8,486 bases of DNA from Streptosporangiaceae bacterium (lineage in GTDB: Bacteria > Actinomycetota > Actinomycetes > Streptosporangiales > Streptosporangiaceae): NCBI GenBank assembly GCA_030041195.1, contig JASHOI010000161.1, forward strand, positions 1 to 8,486, in the 5' to 3' direction. The position numbers were made by a program, and so were the translations under genes. The notes beneath the pieces are model-generated. The model was not told the DNA's origin and ran no database searches. It worked only from the letters and a program-made list of their open reading frames with translations. The stretch's first letter is position 1, and every line of letters begins with the position of its first letter. Below, piece by piece: positions 1 through 5,682 of the stretch.

Positions 1-435
1 GGCGGTGGCGGGCGGACCGGCCGCGTCGTGCGTGCTGGCGGTGGCGGGCGTGCTGACCGAGCCAACCGCGCCGGCCGGAACGCGGCTCCGGCCGGTTGCG
101 CCGTTGCTGCTCGCGGCCGCCGGTTTCGGGTCCGCCCGATCGTCCTCGGCCGTGGCATACGCGGGCCGCGCGGCCGCGCCGTTGCTGCTCTGCTCGGTAC
201 CGGTCAGCGGCAGCTCGAGGTCTTTCAGCCTGGCGACCGGCGGCTTGCGTGTCAGGTCATCGTTATAGGGCGACGAAGGATGGCCGGGCGGCAGGCGCTC
301 CATCCGTCGTCTCAGGTCGGCGATCGACCCACGTTCTGGCTGCTCAACGGCGTATGGGAGGTCGGCGCCGGTGGCCTCACCTCTGGGCGCGCTGGGCTCG
401 GCAAGCTGACCCCACCGGTCCTGCGCCCCTGGCAT
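1..435 (-). CDS. Hypothetical protein, N-terminal or internal part, running off the left edge
   Basis: On the minus strand an open frame without stops runs from an ATG at 435 to base 1 (145 codons) and continues outside the window. The first half looks like a true protein: it contains ADLPYAVEQPERG, a basic helix IADLRRRMERL, then LPPGHPSSPYNDD, RKPP and LKDLELPL. After that it becomes a low-complexity Ala/Ser/Pro/Thr/Gly stretch with two SSNGA units, like a linker in front of a further domain. The ATG at 435 has a strong ribosome site, GGGGGAGG, six bases upstream. However, the sequence just upstream codes convincingly in another frame (377-538), so this may be the downstream part of a frameshifted gene. 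I recall LPPGHPSSPY-type motifs from long actinomycete proteins of unknown function, but that is memory, not a search. I assign no function. Confidence 0.6.
   Translation of the reverse strand, partial: MPGAQDRWGQLAEPSAPRGEATGADLPYAVEQPERGSIADLRRRMERLPPGHPSSPYNDDLTRKPPVARLKDLELPLTGTEQSSNGAAARPAYATAEDDRADPKPAAASSNGATGRSRVPAGAVGSVSTPATASTHDAAGPPATA
98..190. repeat. Two copies of a 15-nt direct repeat (98-112 and 176-190)
   Basis: GCGCCGTTGCTGCTC occurs at 98-112 and 176-190. The copies are 78 bases apart, a multiple of three, so both read as SSNGA in the minus-strand left-edge protein. It is most likely an internal duplication in a flexible linker rather than a DNA site. Confidence 0.6.
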
Positions 436-538
436 TGCCAGCCTCCCCCACATTGGCGACGAAGTCATCGTAACCGTCGGCCCAGCCGGGCACCCGGCGA
501 AGCGTTTTGTGGGCACTGCCCTCGAGGTCCGGAATGTC
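377..538 (-). pseudogene. Upstream coding remnant in a second frame of the left-edge gene
   Basis: Reading the minus strand from about 538 to a TGA at 377-379 gives a protein-like sequence: DIPDLEGSAHKTLRRV, then PGWADGYDDFVANVGEAGNA. It has mostly G/C third codon positions, while the frame of the left-edge gene is poor here. From about 430 onward the situation reverses: this frame degenerates (GPVGSACRAQRAQR, stop) and the left-edge frame becomes convincing. Removing one base near 425-432 would join them as ...GNAR-AQDRWGQLAEP.... The simplest reading is one ancestral gene broken by a +1 frameshift, or a sequencing error. The 5' end is also missing: there is no good start (only a GTG at 493), and the fragment begins exactly where the TIGR03086 gene ends (stop 537-539), as if that gene had been joined onto a truncated one. 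The alternative is two short overlapping genes. Confidence 0.45.
442..449 (-). promoter_or_regulatory. Strong ribosome binding site deciding the 435 start
   Basis: On the minus strand GGGGGAGG stands six bases before the ATG at 433-435. It argues that the left-edge protein could be translated independently even if the upstream frame is a remnant. It lies inside that upstream frame, so the match could also be accidental (Val-Gly-Glu-Ala codons). Confidence 0.4.
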
Positions 539-1118
539 AGCCGATCGGCTGCCATGCCGGGTCGCGGCCGGACAGGGCGAGCGCCCGGTCGAAAAGCGAT
601 GCCGAAGCGGTCACCGTTACCGGATCGCCGAAACCCTGGTACTTGCGGAACAGCTCGGCGTTGGCTTCCACCGCGGCGAGCACGGCGCCCGCGACGTCCT
701 GGCGGGCGGTGTAGCGCTGGCCGCTGGCCTTCGCCGCATCCCAGCCGTGCAGCGCCATCTCGGCGATGAGCAGCGCGGCCACGTCGGCCGCTGGCGTGGG
801 CGTGCCCATGACGTTGAGGTTCCGCTGCCATGCGGCCGGGTCGGACCACGCGGTCACCGCCTTGTCCAGCTGAGCCGCGTAGTCAGCGGCGTAGCCAGGC
901 TCGGCGGCAAAATCCTTGTTGACCAGATCGTCGGGCACCTGCTCATCCCTGGCGCGGCGCTCGGCGGAGTACGCGGTCCAGAGGATCATGTGGTTGAGCA
1001 GCGCGTGCAGGTCCCAGTCGGTGCATGGCGTGACGGCTGAGAGCTGAGCGCTGCCGATGCCGCCAACGACCCGCGCGGACTCGGCCGCCGCGGCCGCCAT
1101 CTCGGAGTGCAGGTTCAT
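537..1118 (-). CDS. TIGR03086 family metal-binding protein (DinB/mycothiol maleylpyruvate isomerase-like)
   Basis: This is a 193-aa protein of the DinB-like four-helix fold shared with the N-domain of mycothiol-dependent maleylpyruvate isomerase. The family motif PCTDWDLHALLNHM is at residues 31-44. The expected metal triad is His43, Glu120 and His124 (in AEMALHGWD). These proteins typically bind a divalent metal, and many are thought to act with mycothiol in thiol transfer or isomerisation. The substrate here is unknown. Length fits the family. I chose the ATG at 1118 because GAGGAGAG stands just upstream and the family N-terminus (a helix leading to a PC-DW motif) begins there. The frame stays open further upstream, to 1394, but that overlaps the divergent regulator gene and has no family match. 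It is transcribed divergently from the AraC-type regulator across 88 bp, so that regulator is a candidate controller. Confidence 0.88.
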   Translation of the reverse strand: MNLHSEMAAAAAESARVVGGIGSAQLSAVTPCTDWDLHALLNHMILWTAYSAERRARDEQVPDDLVNKDFAAEPGYAADYAAQLDKAVTAWSDPAAWQRNLNVMGTPTPAADVAALLIAEMALHGWDAAKASGQRYTARQDVAGAVLAAVEANAELFRKYQGFGDPVTVTASASLFDRALALSGRDPAWQPIG

Positions 1119-1193
1119 GGACTCTCCTCGGGTCAGTGTGTGACGCGACGCTACCGGGAGCCGTCGGAACCGGTCTTGAACAAACGCGACGGC

Positions 1194-1199
1194 TAGGCT
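1194..1199 (+). promoter_or_regulatory. Putative -10 box for a leaderless AraC-type transcript
   Basis: TAGGCT fits the actinobacterial TANNNT -10 pattern and ends seven bases before the GTG at 1207. Transcription would then begin at or next to the start codon, which explains why no ribosome site is visible. A TTGAAC at 1176-1181 is too close (12 bases) to be a normally spaced -35. Confidence 0.4.
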
Positions 1200-1206
1200 G
1201 GCCAGG

Positions 1207-2007
1207 GTGAACCGGGCGACCGATCGGGGACTTGGCCGTGGCGTGCTGCACCAGGACCTAGCCGGAACCAGGTTCCGGCTTTCTCGCCACCAGCCGTCGG
1301 CCGCGCTGCGGCCGTTCGTCGACTTCCTTTGGATCGTGCGCTGGGACCTGAGCGGCGAGCAGCCGCACGAGCAGAAGATCCTGCCGCACCCCAACGTGAA
1401 CCTGGCGTTCGAGGAATCGGGCCCGGCGGTTTACGGTGTGGACCGGAAGCTGTTCACCCGCCGCATCGCCGGCCGCGGCAAGGTCCTGGGCGTGCGGCTG
1501 AGCCCGGGAGGCTTCCGGCCGTTCTGGACCGCACCGGTGTCGCGGCTCACCGACCGCACGATCCCCGCGGCGGAGGTGTTCGGCGCCGCGGTCGCGGCGG
1601 CGCAGGAGGCGATCATGGGCGCGCCCGGTGACGCCGCGATGGTCGCCCACGCCGAGGAGTTCCTGAACGGCGTGCTGCCGGACCGCGACCCGGTCGCCGA
1701 GAGCGTTGCCGAGATGGTCTCGCTGATCAACGCCGACCCCTCGCTGACCCGGGTCGACCAGCTTGCCGCGCTCTCCGGCCTGTCGGTGCGCAGGCTGCAG
1801 CGGCTATTCGCCGAGTACGTGGGCGTGGGTCCCAAGTGGGTGATGCGCAGAGCCAGGCTGCACGAGGCCGCACAGCGGGCCGACCAGGGAGCCGTCGTCG
1901 GCTGGGCCGCCATGGCCGCTGACCTCGGCTACGCCGACCAAGCGCACCTGACCAGGGAGTTCACCGCGCTGATCGGTGTTCCGCCGGCCCGTTACGCCCA
2001 GGCTTAA
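1207..2007 (+). CDS. AraC family transcriptional regulator with DUF6597-type N-terminal domain
   Basis: This is a 266-aa regulator. Residues about 20-125 match the DUF6597 sensor type, with a FVDFLWIVRWDL segment, ILPHPNVNLAFE, VYGVDRKLFTRRI and VRLSPGGFRPFW. The C-terminus (about 165-264) carries two helix-turn-helix units: DQLAALSGLSVRRLQRLF followed by KWVMRRARLHEA, and AADLGYADQAHLTREF followed by IGVPPARY, the usual AraC ending. The start is a GTG. No ribosome site is seen, but TAGGCT at 1194-1199 lies seven bases before it, which fits a leaderless mRNA. It is divergent from the TIGR03086 gene and lies 7 bp upstream of the GlxA-like ATG, so the two regulators are likely co-transcribed. 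Ligand unknown. A 21-bp perfect palindrome lies within codons 18-25. Confidence 0.9.
   Translation: MNRATDRGLGRGVLHQDLAGTRFRLSRHQPSAALRPFVDFLWIVRWDLSGEQPHEQKILPHPNVNLAFEESGPAVYGVDRKLFTRRIAGRGKVLGVRLSPGGFRPFWTAPVSRLTDRTIPAAEVFGAAVAAAQEAIMGAPGDAAMVAHAEEFLNGVLPDRDPVAESVAEMVSLINADPSLTRVDQLAALSGLSVRRLQRLFAEYVGVGPKWVMRRARLHEAAQRADQGAVVGWAAMAADLGYADQAHLTREFTALIGVPPARYAQA
1260..1280. repeat. Perfect 21-bp inverted repeat inside the 5' end of the AraC-type gene
   Basis: AGCCGGAACC (1260-1269), a central A (1270) and GGTTCCGGCT (1271-1280) form a perfect palindrome with ten-base arms. It lies about 55 bases downstream of the proposed transcription and translation start. The core CGGAACC also occurs once in the divergent intergenic region at 1165-1171. 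The site could be an operator used for roadblock autorepression, or an mRNA hairpin. Chance within GC-rich coding DNA is possible, but ten paired bases on each side is unusual. Confidence 0.5.
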
Positions 2008-2014
2008 TGGGGTT

Positions 2015-2965
2015 ATGTCCGTGCATGCCGTGGCCGCGCTCGCGCTGCCCTCGGTCGAGGCCTTCGACCTGGCCATACCGGCGCAGGTCTTCGGCGACCG
2101 CAGGCAGGCCGACCGGTACAGCTTCACCGTCTGCGCCCCCACCCCCGGACCGGTCCCGTGCACGACGGGCTACGCGATCAACGCCTCGCACGGTTTGGAG
2201 CAGCTGGTCGCCGCGGACACCGTGGTGGTGCCCGGCTTCCTGCCCCTGGACAGTCCCGGCGAGGAGGTGTGCTCCGCGCTGCAGGCGGCGGTCGCGCGCG
2301 GCGCTCGCGTTGTTTCGGTGTGCACCGGTGCCTTCGCCCTGGCCGCGGCCGGCCTGCTCGACGACCGCCGGGCCACCACCCACTGGCTGTACGCCGGCGA
2401 GCTCGGGGCCCGGTACCCGATGGTCAAGGTCGACCCCGACGTGCTGTGGGTCGACGAGGGCAGCGTGCTGACCAGCGCCGGGCTGGCGGCCGGCATCGAC
2501 CTGTGCGTGCAGCTGGTGCGCGCTGATTACGGCAGCGACGCCGCGATCAGCATCGCCCGCTATATGGTCGTGGCCCCGCATCGCGACGGCGGGCAGGCCC
2601 AGCTGCTGGAGCGTCCCGTGCCGCCGCCGGCCCAGAGCCTGGCCGCCACCTGCGACTGGGCTCTGGCACGCCTGGCCGAGCCGCTCACGGTCGCTGACCT
2701 CGCGCGGCACGCAGGCTGGGCGCCGCGCACGTTCGCCCGCCGGTTCGTCGCCGAGACCGGCATGGCGCCGCTGCACTGGCTCGCCGCCGCCCGGGTCCGC
2801 GAGGCGCGTCGCCTGCTCGAGGTCACCGACCTGCCGGTCGACGACGTCGCCGCCCGCAGCGGGCTGGGCAGCGCGGCCAACCTGCGCCTGCACCTGGCGC
2901 GCGACGCGGGAACGACGCCCACCGCCTACCGGGCCACCTACCAGGGCCGCAGGCCGCGTTCCTGA
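2015..2965 (+). CDS. GlxA family transcriptional regulator (DJ-1/PfpI domain plus AraC helix-turn-helix)
   Basis: This is a 316-aa two-domain regulator. Residues about 3-170 are a DJ-1/PfpI (class I amidotransferase-like) domain. It has the nucleophile-elbow segment VVSVCTGAFALAAAGLL with Cys103, followed by ATTHW at 120-124, both hallmarks of GlxA/FtrA-type regulators. Residues about 215-312 are an AraC DNA-binding domain (LTVADLARHAGWAPRTFARRF, then a second helix-turn-helix ending in GTTPTAYRATYQ). In this family the DJ-1 domain is thought to sense a small ligand rather than act as an enzyme. The ATG at 2015 is chosen because homology begins directly after it. A GTG at 2021 has better spacing from the GGGG at 2009-2012 and is possible. 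An upstream in-frame start at 1976 would overlap the AraC gene. It follows that gene by 7 bp, probably in one operon. Confidence 0.9.
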   Translation: MSVHAVAALALPSVEAFDLAIPAQVFGDRRQADRYSFTVCAPTPGPVPCTTGYAINASHGLEQLVAADTVVVPGFLPLDSPGEEVCSALQAAVARGARVVSVCTGAFALAAAGLLDDRRATTHWLYAGELGARYPMVKVDPDVLWVDEGSVLTSAGLAAGIDLCVQLVRADYGSDAAISIARYMVVAPHRDGGQAQLLERPVPPPAQSLAATCDWALARLAEPLTVADLARHAGWAPRTFARRFVAETGMAPLHWLAAARVREARRLLEVTDLPVDDVAARSGLGSAANLRLHLARDAGTTPTAYRATYQGRRPRS

Positions 2966-2971
2966 ACGGCC

Positions 2972-3005
2972 CCTCCCGCCCAGCGTGGGCAAAGCCCGGG
3001 GGAGG
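2972..3005 (+). terminator. Possible terminator hairpin after the GlxA-like gene
   Basis: CCTCCC at 2972-2977 can pair with GGGAGG at 3000-3005. Inside lies a second, compact stem GCCCA/TGGGC (2978-2990). It begins seven bases after the TGA at 2963-2965. There is no T-run, as is common in actinomycetes, so termination is inferred from position only. Confidence 0.35.
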
Positions 3006-3074
3006 CAGGATCCTTACGAGATCGGGCAGTTCTGCTGCTCGCCGTCCCCGGCGCTGTGACGGAACGATGGACTC

Positions 3075-3617
3075 ATGTCTAACATCGCTCCGCTCCTTGA
3101 CCGTAACCGGGCCTTCGCGGCCACCGACGCCCGCCTGAACGTGCCCGCGCTCCCGTTCCTGCCGTTCCAGAGCCTCTACATCATCACGTGTATCGACCCC
3201 CGGGTCGACCCGGCCCAGACTCTCGGGCTCGGGATGGGTGAGGCCGTGGTCGAGCGCGTTATCGGCGGCCGGGTCACCCCCGCCGTCATCCGGGACATCG
3301 CCTACATCGGCTACCTGGTGGAGTCCAAGGCGCCAGAGGGTCCGTGGTTCGAGGTCGCGATCATCCACCACACCGATTGCGGATCGACCCTGCTGGCCGA
3401 CGACGAGATCCGGCACGGCTTTGCCCAGCGGATCGGCGCCGACGAGCGGACACTGACCGACACCGCCGTCCTGGACCCGGACCGCACGGTTCGCACGGAC
3501 GTCGAGCGGGTGCTCTGGGCACAGGAAATCCCGTCGGAGGTCCGGGTATCCGGGCACGTCTACGACGTCAAGACCGGCCTGGTGTCCACCGTCGTCGACG
3601 CGAAGTCGAGGAAGTAA
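3075..3617 (+). CDS. Beta-class carbonic anhydrase (short)
   Basis: This is a 180-aa protein of the beta-carbonic anhydrase family, which interconverts CO2 and bicarbonate in the cytoplasm using zinc. The zinc ligands and catalytic dyad are visible: Cys39-x-Asp41-x-Arg43 in ITCIDPRVDP, and His99-x-x-Cys102 in HHTDCG. The spacing between the two motifs (60 residues) is close to that of known enzymes. The segment GEAVVERVIGGRVTPAVI stands where classical members have an R-N-A-G-N-type motif, so this belongs to a divergent subgroup and activity is not certain. The C-terminus ends in VSGHVYDVKTGLVSTV, as in many family members. The ATG at 3075 has no good ribosome site (GGAC is only two bases upstream). 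It is monocistronic, with 16 bp separating its stop from that of the convergent BtuF-like gene. Confidence 0.87.
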   Translation: MSNIAPLLDRNRAFAATDARLNVPALPFLPFQSLYIITCIDPRVDPAQTLGLGMGEAVVERVIGGRVTPAVIRDIAYIGYLVESKAPEGPWFEVAIIHHTDCGSTLLADDEIRHGFAQRIGADERTLTDTAVLDPDRTVRTDVERVLWAQEIPSEVRVSGHVYDVKTGLVSTVVDAKSRK

Positions 3618-3633
3618 CTCCCGCCGTGAGGAC

Positions 3634-4551
3634 TCACCCTCCGAGGCCAGCCGCTAGCCGGGCCGGCCTGACCAGGTGCACGGCACCGGGGGGCGGGGCG
3701 GGAACGGCGCCCGGGTGCAGGACCGAGGCGATGGCCTCGACGCCGTCGACCAGCCGGGGTCCCGGGCGTACCACGATCGCGTCGGCGTCGATCGCCCAGA
3801 CCGCGACGTCGCCGGGCAGCGCCGCGGCGGCCAGTCGCGCCTGCTCGACCGCGCCGGCCAGGTGGTAGCCGCACGGGGCCACCACGACGTGCTCCGGTGC
3901 AGCCGCGGCAATCGCCGGCCAGTCCGTCTGCTCGGATCGCTCGCCGGGCTGCGCCGCGACCGGCTCGCCGCCGGCCGCGGTCACCAGGTCGGGCACCCAG
4001 TGCCCGCCGGTGAACGGCGGATCCACCCATTCCACCATCGCCACCCTGGGCCGCCGCTGCCCCGAGACCAGCGCGGCGGTGCGGGCGAGCCGGGCGCGCA
4101 GCCCGCTGACCAGTCGCGCCGCGCGATCCGGCACGCCGGTGCGCTGCCCGACGGCCAGGATCGAGTCGAGCACCTCGTCGAGCGAGTGCGGATCCAGCGA
4201 GAGCACGTCGGCACGGCATCCCAGGTAGTCGAGGGCGTCCTCGACGTGGCCGGACGGCAGCGCGCACACCCGGCACAGGTCCTGGGTCAGGATCAGGTCG
4301 GGCCGCAACAGCGCCAGCGCCTCGGCATGCAGGGTATAGAGGTCCGCGCCGGCGGCCATCTGGGCGCGCACGTAGCCGTCGATCTCACCGGGGGTCATCC
4401 CGCTGGTGTCCCGGCCGCCCACGACCACGGTCTTCTCGGCCCGGGCGGCGGCGGGCTCGTCGCACTCGAACGTGACCCCGACCAGGTCGTCGCCGAGGCC
4501 GAGCGCGTACACGATCTCGGTCGCCGACGGCAGCAGGGACACCAGGCGCAC
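3634..4551 (-). CDS. BtuF-like substrate-binding protein (cobalamin/iron-complex family), no signal peptide
   Basis: This is a 305-aa protein of the class III periplasmic-binding fold (BtuF/FhuD/FepB superfamily). It opens directly with RLVSLLPSATEIVYALGLGD, continues with GVTFECDEP, TQDLCRVCA (89-97), VEWVDPPFTGGHWVPDLV (173-190), PCGY (226-229) and RPGPRLVDGVEAIA (262-275). These are the marks of the subgroup often annotated as cobalamin-binding protein. Export signal and lipobox are absent, and the fold begins within three residues of the start, so the protein is likely cytoplasmic. No permease or ATPase partner is adjacent. It may therefore bind a corrinoid or a metal complex in the cytosol, or serve a distant transporter. 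The start is a GTG at 4551 with no ribosome site but a TATGCT box six bases before it. Upstream codons (RRAYAGL) are open but show no family similarity. Confidence 0.85.
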   Translation of the reverse strand: MRLVSLLPSATEIVYALGLGDDLVGVTFECDEPAAARAEKTVVVGGRDTSGMTPGEIDGYVRAQMAAGADLYTLHAEALALLRPDLILTQDLCRVCALPSGHVEDALDYLGCRADVLSLDPHSLDEVLDSILAVGQRTGVPDRAARLVSGLRARLARTAALVSGQRRPRVAMVEWVDPPFTGGHWVPDLVTAAGGEPVAAQPGERSEQTDWPAIAAAAPEHVVVAPCGYHLAGAVEQARLAAAALPGDVAVWAIDADAIVVRPGPRLVDGVEAIASVLHPGAVPAPPPGAVHLVRPARLAAGLGG

Positions 4552-4557
4552 CAGGCC

Positions 4558-4563
4558 AGCATA
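4558..4563 (-). promoter_or_regulatory. Putative -10 box for a leaderless BtuF-like transcript
   Basis: On the minus strand TATGCT is followed by ggcctg and then the GTG at 4551. This TANNNT box six bases before the start codon matches the arrangement at the AraC-type gene and suggests transcription begins at the GTG itself. Confidence 0.45.
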
Positions 4564-4613
4564 GGCACGGCGAGCCGCTTCCAGCCGGCCCCGGCCGCCG
4601 CTCTGGCCCCTAG

Positions 4614-4619
4614 TAACCT
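4614..4619 (+). promoter_or_regulatory. Putative -10 box for the ABM-domain gene
   Basis: TAACCT (within TAGTAACCT) fits TANNNT. It would place the transcript start near 4626, leaving a leader of about 20 bases that contains GGGAGG (4633-4638), eight bases before the ATG. No convincing -35 is seen. Confidence 0.3.
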
Positions 4620-4646
4620 GGACGGGGCCTGCGGGAGGATGGTGCC

Positions 4647-4979
4647 ATGATCTTCATCACCGCCAAGTTCCGAGTCCTGCCCGAGTACGCCGACCGGTGG
4701 CCCGAGATTGCCGGCGAGTTCACCGAGGCCACCCGCGCCGAGCCTGGCGCCAAGTGGTTCGAGTGGTCGAGAAGCGTGGCAGACCCGAACGAGTACGTCC
4801 TGGTCGAGGCGTTCCGCGACGACGCGGCCGGGGCGGCGCACGTTCAGTCGGAGCACTTCAAGAAGGCGCAGCAGACGCTGCCGCCGTATCTCGCCGAGAC
4901 ACCGCGGATCGTCAACTTCACGATCCCGCAGGACGACTGGTCCGAGCTCGGCGAGCTGGCCGTTCCGGCCCGGGACTGA
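4647..4979 (+). CDS. Small antibiotic-biosynthesis-monooxygenase (ABM) domain protein, putative quinol monooxygenase type
   Basis: This is a 110-aa protein with a single ABM/ferredoxin-like dimeric alpha-beta fold, similar in layout to YgiN-type monooxygenases. The pattern is visible: a first strand MIFITAKFRVLPEYADRW, a helix rich in Ala/Glu, then GAKWFEWSRSVADPNEYVLVE, AHVQSEHF with His65 and His70, and a final strand TPRIVNFTI (85-93). Such proteins oxidise quinols or aromatic compounds without cofactor, or degrade haem in related branches. The substrate cannot be read here. The ATG at 4647 has GGGAGG eight bases upstream. It is divergent from the BtuF-like gene (95 bp) and converges on the PadR gene with only 9 bp between stops, so it is probably transcribed alone. 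Confidence 0.85.
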   Translation: MIFITAKFRVLPEYADRWPEIAGEFTEATRAEPGAKWFEWSRSVADPNEYVLVEAFRDDAAGAAHVQSEHFKKAQQTLPPYLAETPRIVNFTIPQDDWSELGELAVPARD

Positions 4980-4988
4980 GTCGGCCGG

Positions 4989-5564
4989 TCATTCAGTCGT
5001 GGGCGCAGGAGCGCGCTCACGGGAGAGGACGTTGATCGTCCGCTTGGTCCAGGCCAGGCTTGCGGCGTGCGTCGCGATCCCGTTATCGAGCGCCAGCGGG
5101 ATGTGCCGGCCGGGAAGGTTCATGGCGGCCGCGTACGCCTCCAGTTCGTCCAGGCGGGCGGCGAGCGCGTCGCGCAGGTCGGCAAGGAAGGCGAGCACGT
5201 CGGACCGGGATACCACGCGCTCCATCATCACGAAGCGCATCAGGTGCAACGGCAGGTCGGTGCTGATCGTGGCAGGGTTGACCGGCCGCCGCACCCAGGC
5301 GGCGTGGGCCTCGCGGCCCTCCTCGGTGATGTGGTAAACGAACCGCCGCCGGGACCGCTCATGGCCGGCGCCGGCCTGCTCCGCGTACAGCAGCCCGCGC
5401 TGCTCCAGGCGGCGCAGCGCCGGATACAACGCCCCGGAACTCGGCTGGTAAACGCCCAGTGGCGTGGTCGCGAACGCCTGCTTCAGGTCATAGCCGGTCG
5501 ATGGGGCGGCGGCGATCATCCCGAGCAGCACCTGCTCGAACTCGGTTAGCTGCCGCACGGCCAT
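4989..5564 (-). CDS. PadR family transcriptional regulator
   Basis: This is a 191-aa regulator. The N-terminal winged helix (about 5-85) shows EFEQVLLGMIAAAPSTGYDLKQAF, the recognition-helix region SSGALYPALRRLEQRGLL and the wing RRRFVYHITEEGREA. The C-terminal part (about 95-180) is the alpha-helical dimerisation domain of the longer PadR/AphA-like type. PadR proteins usually repress adjacent genes and release DNA on binding a toxic or phenolic ligand. This one is divergent from a three-gene ABC exporter operon across 182 bp holding two related palindromes, so it very likely controls both directions. I chose the ATG at 5564. A TTG at 5573 and a GTG at 5558 are in frame, and the GTG has the better spacing from an AGG, so the start is uncertain by three codons either way. 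Confidence 0.9.
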   Translation of the reverse strand: MAVRQLTEFEQVLLGMIAAAPSTGYDLKQAFATTPLGVYQPSSGALYPALRRLEQRGLLYAEQAGAGHERSRRRFVYHITEEGREAHAAWVRRPVNPATISTDLPLHLMRFVMMERVVSRSDVLAFLADLRDALAARLDELEAYAAAMNLPGRHIPLALDNGIATHAASLAWTKRTINVLSRERAPAPTTE

Positions 5565-5603
5565 GACCTGCAAGCTTAAGCCCTAAACCGGCGCCGTCCC
5601 GAT

Positions 5604-5620
5604 TGAGTCGAATCGATCTA
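5604..5620. promoter_or_regulatory. Imperfect operator-like palindrome on the padR side
   Basis: TGAGTCGA, A, TCGATCTA: the right arm and the centre equal those of the perfect palindrome at 5683-5699, and five of eight bases of the left arm are complementary to the right. TCGAATCGATCTA (5608-5620) is shared exactly by the two sites. The site ends 40 bases upstream of the PadR ATG (5564), a suitable place for autorepression. Confidence 0.55.
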
Positions 5621-5682
5621 GTTGCTAAGGCTCATAAAGCCGAACTTAAGCCGCTGGACATGCCAGACTATTGAGGTTCCAT

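Noticed and set aside
28..714. Plus-strand 228-codon open frame over the left edge
   Set aside because: Arg/Gly/Pro-rich sequence without domain character. It runs antisense to convincing minus-strand coding and into the TIGR03086 gene.
1119..1394. N-terminal extension of the TIGR03086 protein to 1394
   Set aside because: The extension overlaps the divergent AraC gene, is Arg/Ser-rich, and the family N-terminus with a good ribosome site begins at 1118.
1961..2992. Minus-strand 343-codon open frame
   Set aside because: Antisense shadow of the GlxA-like gene; the sense frame carries complete DJ-1 and AraC motifs, the antisense none.
3006..3074. Riboswitch or structured leader before the carbonic anhydrase gene
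   Set aside because: The 69-base gap is too short and shows no convincing paired structure; no known riboswitch core is visible.
4552..4646. Cobalamin riboswitch upstream of the BtuF-like gene
   Set aside because: The 95-bp divergent gap is far too short for one, and the gene appears leaderless.
3676..4650. Plus-strand 324-codon open frame
   Set aside because: Shadow of the BtuF-like gene, rich in Arg/Gly/Gln, with no motif.
5571..5582. CTTAAGCC repeat at 5575-5582 and 5645-5652 as a second operator pair
   Set aside because: Only eight bases, no symmetry beyond the central CTTAAG, and no clear relation to a promoter; weaker than the 17-bp palindromes.
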